Shown here one piece after another: positions 1-6,153 of a stretch of DNA of 17,152 nucleotides. Position 1 is the stretch's first letter; every line of letters begins with the position of its first letter. A program made the position numbers and the translations under genes. Origin of the DNA: Methanobacteriota archaeon (GTDB taxonomy: Archaea; Thermoplasmatota; Poseidoniia; Poseidoniales; Thalassarchaeaceae); the NCBI GenBank assembly GCA_002719615.1, contig PBHZ01000017.1, positions 42,694 through 59,845 on the forward strand. The letters are read 5' to 3'. The notes under the pieces were generated by a model. That model was not told the DNA's origin. It searched no databases and saw nothing but the letters and a program-made list of their open reading frames with translations.

Positions 1-2
1 AT

Positions 3-989
3 AAAGTTGCTCCATTGGTTAAACTTGTAGTAGAAGAGGGAAAGACTCCAGATATGAGTTGGATAAATGACAATAAATGGAATAAGTCTGGACAAGAAGT
101 ATTGAGTCAAAGAGTTTCCGAGGCTATAGGTTTTGATTTTGAGGCAGGTAGAAGGGATTCTTCTACTCATCCATTTTGTGGAGGCCCCAACCCAGATGAT
201 GTGCGATGGACAACCAGATATTCGGAAAGTGAGCCGTTTGGATCATTGTATGGTTCAATGCATGAAACTGGACATGGCATGTATGAACAAGGAAGGCCCA
301 GAGACTTAGATTTCCAACCAGCAGGAAAAGCCAATGGTTTAGGAATTCATGAAAGTCAAAGTAGGCTATGGGAAAATCAAATTGGAAGATCATTAGAGTT
401 TTGTGAGTGGGTATTGCCACTTTGGAAGGAAAATTTCCCAGAAAATATGAAAAATGTGAATGCAGAAGACTTATGGAAATCAGTTAATATTATACAACCT
501 AGTTTAATTAGAACTGAATCAGATGAAGCAACATACAATCTTCACATAATGATTAGGTATGAAATAGAAAAAAAATTGATAAGTGGAGAAATTGAAGTTG
601 ATGATCTTCCGGAGATATGGAGTGATATGTATGATAAATTTTTAGGAATAAAAGTTCCTAATAATTCCCTAGGAGTATTACAAGACGTGCATTGGTCAAT
701 GGGTGCTTTTGGATATTTTCCAACATATACACTTGGAAATTTATATTCAGCTCAACTTTTATCGGCTGCAAAAAAGGACATTGGAGAAATAAATAAACAA
801 ATAAAACAAGGAGATTTTTCTCCATTACTAGAATGGATGAGGAAGAAGATTCATTCAAGAGGAAGTATCATTGAGCCTGCTGAATTAATTAAAGAGGCGA
901 CAGGTAACTTCCCTTCTTCTGATGAGTTTGTTGATTACTTAAAGAATAAGATAATTGACTTATATGAATTAGATAGCAGTTTAACCTAG
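3..989 (+). CDS. Carboxypeptidase Taq (M32 family metallocarboxypeptidase), 5'-truncated by window edge
   Basis: Zinc carboxypeptidase that removes C-terminal residues from peptides, probably cytosolic. The visible part is the C-terminal ~329 residues; the family is usually about 500 residues, so roughly a third lies off the left edge. The reading frame is open through base 3, so the TTG at 15 is not a real start. The zinc-binding HETGH (HEXXH) is encoded at 261-275. The family signature HESQSRLWEN follows at 348-377 and includes the third metal-ligand region. Further M32 hallmarks are a RTESDEATYNLH stretch and a VLQDVHWSMGAFGYFPTYTLGN block, close to the usual family text. Nothing looks broken in the visible part. 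The downstream beta-propeller gene begins 2 nt after the stop, so the two are probably co-transcribed. The identity is very secure. Confidence 0.95.
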   Translation, partial: KVAPLVKLVVEEGKTPDMSWINDNKWNKSGQEVLSQRVSEAIGFDFEAGRRDSSTHPFCGGPNPDDVRWTTRYSESEPFGSLYGSMHETGHGMYEQGRPRDLDFQPAGKANGLGIHESQSRLWENQIGRSLEFCEWVLPLWKENFPENMKNVNAEDLWKSVNIIQPSLIRTESDEATYNLHIMIRYEIEKKLISGEIEVDDLPEIWSDMYDKFLGIKVPNNSLGVLQDVHWSMGAFGYFPTYTLGNLYSAQLLSAAKKDIGEINKQIKQGDFSPLLEWMRKKIHSRGSIIEPAELIKEATGNFPSSDEFVDYLKNKIIDLYELDSSLT

Positions 990-991
990 AG

Positions 992-2074
992 ATGGTAATT
1001 ATGAATAATTATAAATTATCAGAAATATCTTCTTTTGTAAGAGATATAGGTACTGAGTGTACAATATTAAAACTACACAATAATTTTCTGATTGCAGGAT
1101 CGCACGACGGGATATTGAGTTGTTGGGAAATAATTTCAGGAATAGAAAAATGGAGTAATCATTTTGAAGGACCGTGCTCAGAAATGATAATTGAACAAGA
1201 ATTTATTTATCTTGCAGAAGAAGGCAATGTCCATTGTATTTATTTGGATGATGGAAAATCACTATGGAGTAAGAAAATTGATGGTTTTAGTGAATTTATT
1301 AAAACATATGATAACCATATATGGGTAGGGTCTTCTGTTTATGATTTACAAATTTCAAATTATTCTGAGTCATCTCTTTGGAAATTTAATAAGAAAGGGG
1401 AATTAATTAAAACTGTCATATTAAAAAGTAAACCTTGGTTTTTTGATGTGACAGATTTAGGTTTATTTATTGGCCTCAGTAGGCCATTATGCGGATATGG
1501 AATAATTAATGAAATGGGACTGGTGGAATATTATGACTTGATTAACAAAAACCCAATCACGACTGGAATTTCTCATAAAAATAATATTTTTCTTGGACAT
1601 AGTGACGGTAATGTAAGCAATATAGGAAATAAAATTGAAGAATATAAAAATAATAAAAATATTCCTGTAAAAGATTTAGAATTTCATAAGGGAATAATTA
1701 TTGGGTTAGAATCTGGTGAAATATACTCTGAGAATGAATGGGAAGTAGATCTAAAAAACGATTTGGATATATTATCCCGCGCCCCATCAAATGATGGCAT
1801 AGATTATTTATGGGCCTCAACATGGGATAATGGATCTAAAATTTTCTCAATTGATATTAATTCAGGGAATATTGAATTTTGTGTTGAACACTCCTCAAGA
1901 ATAAGAACAATAAATTGTTTTAATGATTTTTTGGCCCTTGGCGATTCTGAAGGGAAAATTTATCTTGTCGAGAATAATGTTTTACAAAGGCGATTAAAGT
2001 CGGATCCTGAAGAGATTAAAATTGATGAAAAGAGGGTACTGCTCAGAGAGCGTTTGAGGAGGTTGCGCGGGTAA
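992..2074 (+). CDS. WD40/PQQ-like beta-propeller protein of unknown function
   Basis: A 360-residue protein with about seven loose repeats of 40-50 residues. They carry the pattern hydrophobic strand - G(S/D)xxG - strand - G...W, for example AGSHDGILSCWE, SGIEKW, DDGKSLW, LGHSDGNVSNI, LGDSEGKIYLV. This is typical of WD40 or PQQ-type propeller blades. No signal peptide or membrane segment is seen, so it is probably cytosolic and probably a protein-binding scaffold. The last ~25 residues are highly charged and basic (ending RERLRRLRG), outside the propeller. The start is either ATG 992 or ATG 1001 (M4); the latter has the better-placed purine-rich GAGATGGT upstream. It follows the carboxypeptidase stop by 2 nt. 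No enzymatic motif is visible, so the function is unknown. Confidence 0.7.
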   Translation: MVIMNNYKLSEISSFVRDIGTECTILKLHNNFLIAGSHDGILSCWEIISGIEKWSNHFEGPCSEMIIEQEFIYLAEEGNVHCIYLDDGKSLWSKKIDGFSEFIKTYDNHIWVGSSVYDLQISNYSESSLWKFNKKGELIKTVILKSKPWFFDVTDLGLFIGLSRPLCGYGIINEMGLVEYYDLINKNPITTGISHKNNIFLGHSDGNVSNIGNKIEEYKNNKNIPVKDLEFHKGIIIGLESGEIYSENEWEVDLKNDLDILSRAPSNDGIDYLWASTWDNGSKIFSIDINSGNIEFCVEHSSRIRTINCFNDFLALGDSEGKIYLVENNVLQRRLKSDPEEIKIDEKRVLLRERLRRLRG

Positions 2075-2136
2075 AATATTTCAGTGGAAATTAACCCTTT
2101 AATAGGTCTATTTCCGCTGTACTGCGCTAATGTTGT

Positions 2137-2150
2137 GGAAAGGTTTAAAT
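2137..2150 (+). promoter_or_regulatory. Archaeal BRE/TATA-like promoter for the intergenic RNA
   Basis: GGAAAG (2137-2142, BRE-like) runs into TTTAAAT (2144-2150, TATA-like), about 65-75 nt after the propeller gene stop. With normal archaeal spacing, transcription would start near 2170-2175 (ctttgctgct). No start codon with a sensible reading frame follows on the + strand, which favours a non-coding transcript. Motif-based inference only. Confidence 0.5.
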
Positions 2151-2169
2151 GCCGGGCATCGCCCTATGT

Positions 2170-2790
2170 GCTTTGCTGCTCCGAGGGAGTGGTGTGGAGA
2201 CGCTTAGGCTGAACCGCGGGCCACAAAAACCGAGCCCCAAAATTGGGGTAGTAAAATCGAAATCCGAAAGGAAATCGAGGTAAATGTCAAAATTGCTTGT
2301 GGGCAATAGAGACGGCGATAGAACTGATGTGGAAATACCAGACGAGAGAATGGAAAATAAGCAACAGAGGCTGAGGAAAACATAAACCGAACGTTTAGGC
2401 GGGGAAAACACAACCGAATCAGATACTATATCGCAGAGATACACGTAAGAAGAGGGAGGAAACAATCTTGAGTTGCGTCATGGGGAACAACTATGTAAAA
2501 ATAGAAGAGAAACATGCAGAAACGAGCGCGATGAGAATCGTGGAGTGTAATGGTATCGATTTCGTGAAAGTAATTAGTGAGAGCTAATAATGGAAACGAA
2601 AACGGTGATTAAAAAAGTAATTTTTTAAGAATCGGGAAGATGTAATACATCAAACAAAATAAGCCCTAGTGGTTTATGAGTTGCTACCCGGGAAAATTAA
2701 ATCTTAGGATATAATTTAACCGGACCCTGCGGAGTAAACAGAGGGAGATGCCCCCCCATAGGCAGAACCCTCTGTTGCTCCCACCTTTTT
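2170..2790 (+). ncRNA. Candidate large structured non-coding RNA (~620 nt), family not identified
   Basis: The 736-nt gap between two convergent genes has no credible protein, but shows the marks of a stable structured RNA on the + strand: a TATA/BRE-like promoter, purine-rich A-rich joining segments, higher GC islands than the flanking genes, and a dense set of hairpins. Hairpins read by eye: 2235-2240/2243-2248 (CCCCAA/TTGGGG); 2257-2260/2275-2278 enclosing 2263-2265/2270-2272 with a GAAA loop; 2286-2288/2311-2313 enclosing 2292-2296/2303-2307; 2471-2475/2488-2492; 2529-2532/2537-2540 with a GAGA loop; 2609-2616/2621-2628 with a GTAA loop; 2639-2643/2647-2651; 2688-2691/2720-2723 enclosing 2697-2702/2714-2719; and 2737-2745/2768-2776 before T-runs. 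Three loops are GNRA type. RNase P RNA and SRP RNA were considered. A CAGAAACGAG segment (2517-2526) and a downstream GTGAAAG (2564-2570) recall RNase P conserved regions, but I could not find the universal P4 pairing, and the length is large. It could be an aberrant RNase P RNA, two adjacent RNAs, or a new class. Confidence 0.5.
2737..2790 (+). terminator. Stem followed by T-run at the 3' end of the intergenic RNA
   Basis: AACAGAGGG (2737-2745) is perfectly complementary to CCCTCTGTT (2768-2776), giving a 9-bp stem with a 22-nt loop that contains a run of seven C (2751-2757). It is followed by GCTCCCACC and TTTTT at 2786-2790, then a second T-run at 2801-2805. Archaeal termination often needs only T-rich tracts. 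The stem may instead be the final helix of the RNA. Confidence 0.4.
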
Positions 2791-2810
2791 ATTCGGCCCA
2801 TTTTTCTTCT

Positions 2811-4406
2811 TTATTTAGGACCTGTCATATCTTTGGGTATTACCAGGGAATTAAATTCATCATTTGTTAATATATTTAATTGAGTTGCACTTTGTCTAAG
2901 TGTTAAGTTATTATCATGTGCATTTTTTGCTATTTTAGCCGCATTATCATAACCAATATGAGAATTTAGTGCAGTAACCAGCATAAGTGAATTTTCCAAA
3001 TAGTAGTTGATTTTTTCTTTATTTGCAGTGATTCCAATTACACAATTATCGGCAAAGGACTTGCAAGAATCTGATAATAAAGTAATACTTTGTAGGATAT
3101 TATGAATTATCATTGGTTTAAAGACGTTTAATTCGAAATTTCCTTGACTACCGCCTATAGATATTGCAGCATTATTTCCCATTACTTGACAGCAGACCAT
3201 TGTTAGTGCTTCCGCTTGAGTAGGATTTACTTTACCAGGCATTATACTAGATCCAGGCTCATTTGCTGGAAGCGATAGTTCTCCTATGCCACATCTGGGT
3301 CCAGAGCTTAACCAACGAATGTCATTGGCAATTTTCATTAATGAAGCGGCTAATGTATTGAGAGTCCCTGAAGTTGCTACTAATGCATCATGAGCGGCTA
3401 ATTGGGCAAATTTATTTTCTGCCGATTCGAATGGTAAGCCAGTTTTTTCGGCCATAATTTTAGCTACGGTATCAGGAAAATTTCTATGTGAATTTAATCC
3501 AGTTCCTACCGCTGTTCCACCTAATGCTAATTCGAATAAATCTGTAAGCGAAAATTCTATCCTACTAATATCCGAATCTAACATTGCAACGTATCCTCCA
3601 AATTCTTGACTTAGAGTGAGAGGTACGGCATCCATCAAATGTGTTCGTCCAATTTTAACTATTCCTTGGAATTCTTCTACCTTTTTTGCTAGTTGTAATC
3701 TTAAATTTCTAACAGAAGGTAATAATTTATGATAAATTTCTTCGACAGCAGCCAAATGCATAGCAGTTGGGAAAGTATCATTACTTGATTGTGCCCTATT
3801 TACATGATCATTTGGATGTACTGGCGACTTACTTCCTAGAGTTCCTCCCGATATCTCTATTGCCCTGTTTGCGATGACTTCGTTTGCATTCATGTTTGTT
3901 TGTGTACCTGATCCTGTTTGCCAAATTTTAAGTGGAAAGTGATTATCCAACTTACCAGAAATTACCTCATCACATGCTTCTATTATGAGCTTACCAATTT
4001 TCGGGTCTAATTCCCCCAAGCTGATATTAGCTTCGGCGGCTGACTGTTTTAATATCCCAAATGCCCTTATTATTGATCTAGGCATTAAATCGTTTCCTAT
4101 ATTGAAATTTATTAATGATCTAGCCGTTTGGGCTCCATAATATACATTTTTTGGAACATTTATATTTCCCATAGTATCTTTTTCTTGTCTCATATCCAAT
4201 GAATCGTGATTTATCTTTTTGGGGGGTACTTTGGTTGACTCAATAGATTTCGTTTTTGAATCTAAAGATTTAGAAATCATATTTGAAATAATTGCTGAAC
4301 GGCCAATATTTTTTCCTTTACCTACATTCATATCTAATTTTCTTGCTATTTCTTCCGGTAAACTAATTGTTATTATTCTACGATTGCCAGCGCGGTGCTT
4401 TGCCAT
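2811..4406 (-). CDS. fumC: Class II fumarate hydratase with N-terminal ribbon-helix-helix DNA-binding domain
   Basis: Interconverts fumarate and L-malate (TCA cycle), normally as a homotetramer without an iron-sulfur cluster. Residues ~69-531 are a complete class II fumarase: QEKDTMGNINVPKNVYYGAQT at the start, GSGTQTNMNANEV at 165-177, SSNDTF at 207-212, GRTHLMDAVPLT with catalytic-region His256, the superfamily signature GSSIMPGKVNP at 385-395 with the catalytic-loop serines, and the usual DMTGPK end. Aligned by eye to E. coli FumC, residue numbers are offset by 68. Residues ~9-50 read as a CopG/Arc-type ribbon-helix-helix: beta strand RIITISLP, helix EEIARKLDMN, a KGKN turn, then helix GRSAIISNMISKSL. 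A charged linker (~50-70) joins the two, with no stop between them. An internal ATG (M72, 4191-4193) could start a normal-length enzyme, but no Shine-Dalgarno precedes it. The promoter carries two 14-bp palindromes (4419-4432, 4442-4455). I infer an autoregulating enzyme; the fumarase identity is certain, the DNA-binding role is not. Confidence 0.93.
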   Translation of the reverse strand: MAKHRAGNRRIITISLPEEIARKLDMNVGKGKNIGRSAIISNMISKSLDSKTKSIESTKVPPKKINHDSLDMRQEKDTMGNINVPKNVYYGAQTARSLINFNIGNDLMPRSIIRAFGILKQSAAEANISLGELDPKIGKLIIEACDEVISGKLDNHFPLKIWQTGSGTQTNMNANEVIANRAIEISGGTLGSKSPVHPNDHVNRAQSSNDTFPTAMHLAAVEEIYHKLLPSVRNLRLQLAKKVEEFQGIVKIGRTHLMDAVPLTLSQEFGGYVAMLDSDISRIEFSLTDLFELALGGTAVGTGLNSHRNFPDTVAKIMAEKTGLPFESAENKFAQLAAHDALVATSGTLNTLAASLMKIANDIRWLSSGPRCGIGELSLPANEPGSSIMPGKVNPTQAEALTMVCCQVMGNNAAISIGGSQGNFELNVFKPMIIHNILQSITLLSDSCKSFADNCVIGITANKEKINYYLENSLMLVTALNSHIGYDNAAKIAKNAHDNNLTLRQSATQLNILTNDEFNSLVIPKDMTGPK

Positions 4407-4418
4407 ACATTCTGGCGA

Positions 4419-4432
4419 TTAATAATTATTAA
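4419..4432. repeat. 14-bp perfect palindrome, promoter-proximal copy (putative operator)
   Basis: TTAATAATTATTAA, a perfect 14-bp palindrome, begins 13 bp upstream of the fumarase start codon. An identical copy lies at 4442-4455. The region must also contain the TATA box (TTTATTAA on the - strand overlaps it), so protein bound here would block TBP/TFB. RHH proteins usually bind short palindromic or tandem sites as dimers of dimers, and the gene encodes an RHH domain. AT-rich composition makes some palindromy likely by chance; the exact duplication is what makes it notable. Confidence 0.45.
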
Positions 4433-4441
4433 TAAACTGTT

Positions 4442-4455
4442 TTAATAATTATTAA
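4442..4455. repeat. 14-bp perfect palindrome, distal copy (putative operator)
   Basis: Second exact copy of TTAATAATTATTAA, with its centre 23 bp from the first, so about two helical turns and the same DNA face. It lies in the 69-bp gap between the cyclophilin stop codon and the fumarase start, 36-49 bp upstream of the latter. Flanking bases differ between the copies (CTGTT before and TTAGA after this one), so identity is limited to the palindrome plus a base or two. Confidence 0.45.
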
Positions 4456-4475
4456 TTAGAACCATAGTTTTATTC

Positions 4476-4961
4476 TTATAATTCTCTTTTTATAGAAATT
4501 ATTTGTTGAGGGATATCAGGCTTATCCCTGAAATTTGTCGGTTGATTCTCAATTTTTTTAACAACATCCATGCCTTTAACAACTTCTCCGAAAATTGCAT
4601 GATTCCCATCAAGCCATGGAGTAGGGACTGTGGTTAGAAAGAACTGTGAGCCTCCTGTATTAGGACCTGCATTAGCCATCGAAAATAAACCAGGTTTGTC
4701 ATGCTTCTTTGCGAGAGCGGATGTTTCACATCGAATTTGCCACCCAGGTCCGCCTGTTCCTGCAGCTCTACTTTCAGGATCTTGAGATTTGGGACATCCT
4801 CCTTGTATCATAAAATCCTTTATTATACGATGGAAATGTAATCCGTCATAAAAACCTCCATCAACTAATTTCAGAAAATTGGAAGTTGTCTCTGGGCAAT
4901 CTTTGGTATAAAGTTCGATAGTTATTGTTCCTTGAGAGGTTTCCATTCTAACGTGTGTCAT
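4476..4961 (-). CDS. Cyclophilin-type peptidyl-prolyl cis-trans isomerase
   Basis: Catalyses cis-trans isomerisation of Xaa-Pro bonds during protein folding; cytosolic, since no signal peptide or membrane segment is visible. It is a single-domain cyclophilin of about 161 residues, the usual length for short prokaryotic forms. Hallmarks in order: ETTSNFLKLV, the active-site FHRIIKDFMIQGG with the catalytic Arg, a TGGPGWQI loop, FSMANAGPNTGGSQFF, the substrate-pocket TPWLDGNHAIFG with the conserved Trp and His, and a final ISIKREL strand. The ATG at 4961 is chosen. An in-frame TTG at 4967 would add two residues but has no ribosome-binding sequence. The CsaA-like gene stops 68 nt upstream, and a T-rich TATA-like CATATTTTTTAA (- strand) lies in that gap, so it may have its own promoter. 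Confidence 0.95.
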   Translation of the reverse strand: MTHVRMETSQGTITIELYTKDCPETTSNFLKLVDGGFYDGLHFHRIIKDFMIQGGCPKSQDPESRAAGTGGPGWQIRCETSALAKKHDKPGLFSMANAGPNTGGSQFFLTTVPTPWLDGNHAIFGEVVKGMDVVKKIENQPTNFRDKPDIPQQIISIKREL

Positions 4962-5028
4962 AACCAAAGGGAGATGATGTCGATTGATGAATTTAGTGGT
5001 TAATGTGTTAAAAAATATGTAAGCAATA

Positions 5029-5427
5029 TTAAGAAACTATTGAGCCAATTAAAGTATCAGGATGTACATTTAATAATTTTACAGTTCCATCTGGGTCTAA
5101 TGTTCCTAGTAATAAAAATTGAGAAATAAATCCCTTTGGCAATGTTTTTTCTCCAAGATTTATTACTCCTACTATCTTCTTACCAATTAATTCTGCTCTT
5201 GTATAATTGGTAACTTGAGCTGAAGTCCAAAGTTTACCAATTATTGGGCCAAAATTTACTTTTATTTTGTAAGAAGGTTTTCTCATTTCAGGGTATTCTT
5301 CCACATCAAGAACGAGGCCTACTCTCATATCAACCGAAAAAAAGCCTTCTATACCTAAATATTCTTTTTTCTCTAATAATTCAGGATGATATGGCTCTTC
5401 TTTTTTATTAATTATATGCTCTGTCAT
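5029..5427 (-). CDS. csaA: CsaA-like tRNA-binding (OB-fold) protein
   Basis: A 132-residue protein made almost entirely of one EMAP/MetG-C-type tRNA-binding OB-fold. After a charged 25-residue leader come FFSVDMRVGLVLDVEEYPE, KPSYKIKVNFGPIIG, TSAQVTNYTRAELIGKKIVGVINLG and a GFISQFLLLGT block. These follow the CsaA pattern (VDIRVG..., SSAQIT..., FMSEVLVLG). CsaA proteins form dimers; they are described as chaperones linked to export and related to tRNA-binding domains of tRNA synthetases. The exact substrate here is unknown. The start ATG (5425-5427) lies 3 nt after the pyrE stop codon, so it is almost surely translated from the pyrE message. The leader (about residues 1-25, rich in Glu and Lys) is longer than in typical ~110-residue CsaA. 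The symbol rests on family resemblance. Confidence 0.85.
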   Translation of the reverse strand: MTEHIINKKEEPYHPELLEKKEYLGIEGFFSVDMRVGLVLDVEEYPEMRKPSYKIKVNFGPIIGKLWTSAQVTNYTRAELIGKKIVGVINLGEKTLPKGFISQFLLLGTLDPDGTVKLLNVHPDTLIGSIVS

Positions 5428-5430
5428 AGA

Positions 5431-6012
5431 TTATTCACCAGTAATATCAGATTTCAAAAGCAAGGGTATCAAAGGTATTTCTGATTTTAAAAATGCATTT
5501 TTTCCACCCTCCTCTCTATCTAAAATTGTTATACAACCAGCAACTTTACAACCCATATTTTGTAAACGTGCTGCAGCTTTTAATGCAGAACCTCCGGTAG
5601 TAGTTACATCTTCTAAAAGTAGTACTTTATCTCCATTGTTTAAACTAGAGCCTTCAATTCCTGGAGGGTTCCCAGTCTTTCTACCTCCCCTGCCCTTAGG
5701 CTCTTTCCGGACTATAAAGCCTTTCAAATTAGATCCTTTTGGAGTCTTTGCTATAGCAATCCCTGTTAACGGTACGGCCCCTAATTCTAATCCTCCCACT
5801 GCATCAATTCTACTAAATTCTTGAATTTTATCATGAATTAAGACTCCTATTAAATGAGCACTCTCTGGATCCATCATTACCGGTTTCATATCAAAAAAAT
5901 GAGGACTTTTCTTACCACTGGCCAGAGTAAAATAGTCATCAGGAGAGTATAAATAAGCGAGTTGTTTAACTTTAGTAATTAGTCTTGCTTTTGCTTCTTG
6001 AATTGTTGTCAT
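5431..6012 (-). CDS. pyrE: Orotate phosphoribosyltransferase
   Basis: Transfers the ribose-5-phosphate moiety of PRPP to orotate, making OMP in de novo UMP synthesis; cytosolic and usually dimeric. Evidence is the type I PRTase PRPP-binding motif VLLLEDVTTTGGSAL (residues 130-144), preceded by the N-terminal FTLASGKKSPHFFDMK typical of PyrE, and the GLELGAVPLTGIAIA and FIVRKEPKGRGG segments with the mobile catalytic loop. At 193 residues it is a normal length. ATG 6010-6012 starts the gene; no better start is visible. It heads the - strand set pyrE-csaA, divergent from polC across 141 bp. A nearly perfect inverted repeat lies at 6022-6040, 10-28 nt ahead of the start. Confidence 0.95.
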   Translation of the reverse strand: MTTIQEAKARLITKVKQLAYLYSPDDYFTLASGKKSPHFFDMKPVMMDPESAHLIGVLIHDKIQEFSRIDAVGGLELGAVPLTGIAIAKTPKGSNLKGFIVRKEPKGRGGRKTGNPPGIEGSSLNNGDKVLLLEDVTTTGGSALKAAARLQNMGCKVAGCITILDREEGGKNAFLKSEIPLIPLLLKSDITGE

Positions 6013-6021
6013 ATGCTCATT

Positions 6022-6040
6022 ACCTTACCTCGGTTAAGGT
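6022..6040. repeat. Imperfect inverted repeat just upstream of pyrE
   Basis: ACCTTACC TC GGTTAAGGT: the arms pair over eight positions with a single bulged T (ACCTTA/TAAGGT plus CC/GG). It sits 10-28 nt upstream of the pyrE start codon, so it is either a hairpin in the pyrE leader or a regulator site. No regulator is encoded nearby. Confidence 0.3.
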
Positions 6041-6126
6041 GAAGAGGAATGAACATTTTGTCAAATTATCAGTTAAAAATACAAAAAGACAGTCAATGTT
6101 CTTGAGCCACCTATTGCAGTCAAAGG

Positions 6127-6146
6127 ATATATAGATGGACAGGAGG
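6127..6146 (+). promoter_or_regulatory. TATA-like element and Shine-Dalgarno ahead of polC
   Basis: ATATATA (6127-6133) lies about 24 bp before the polC ATG (6154), the spacing expected for a leaderless transcript. However, a strong AGGAGG Shine-Dalgarno (6141-6146) with 7-nt spacing also precedes the ATG and would be excluded from a leaderless mRNA. An upstream AT-rich TTAAAAATACAAAA (about 6074-6087) could be the true TATA region, giving a leader that contains the Shine-Dalgarno. The 141-bp interval 6013-6153 must also hold the pyrE promoter. Confidence 0.4.
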
Positions 6147-6153
6147 GATTGAA

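Noticed and set aside
2145..2465. Open reading frames on the - strand (106 and 69 codons) inside the 2075-2810 gap
   Set aside because: Their translations are low-complexity Ser/Phe/Pro-rich and match no protein family. They arise because the opposite strand is purine-rich, with few stop complements. The + strand RNA interpretation explains the region better.
2170..2790. SRP (7S) RNA
   Set aside because: The helix 8 signature (GGUCAGG...GGAA...AGCAGCC type) is not present. The closest text, TCCGAAAGGAAATCG at 2263-2277, lacks the conserved AGCAG, and the pairing of the ends expected for an archaeal ~300-nt SRP RNA was not found.
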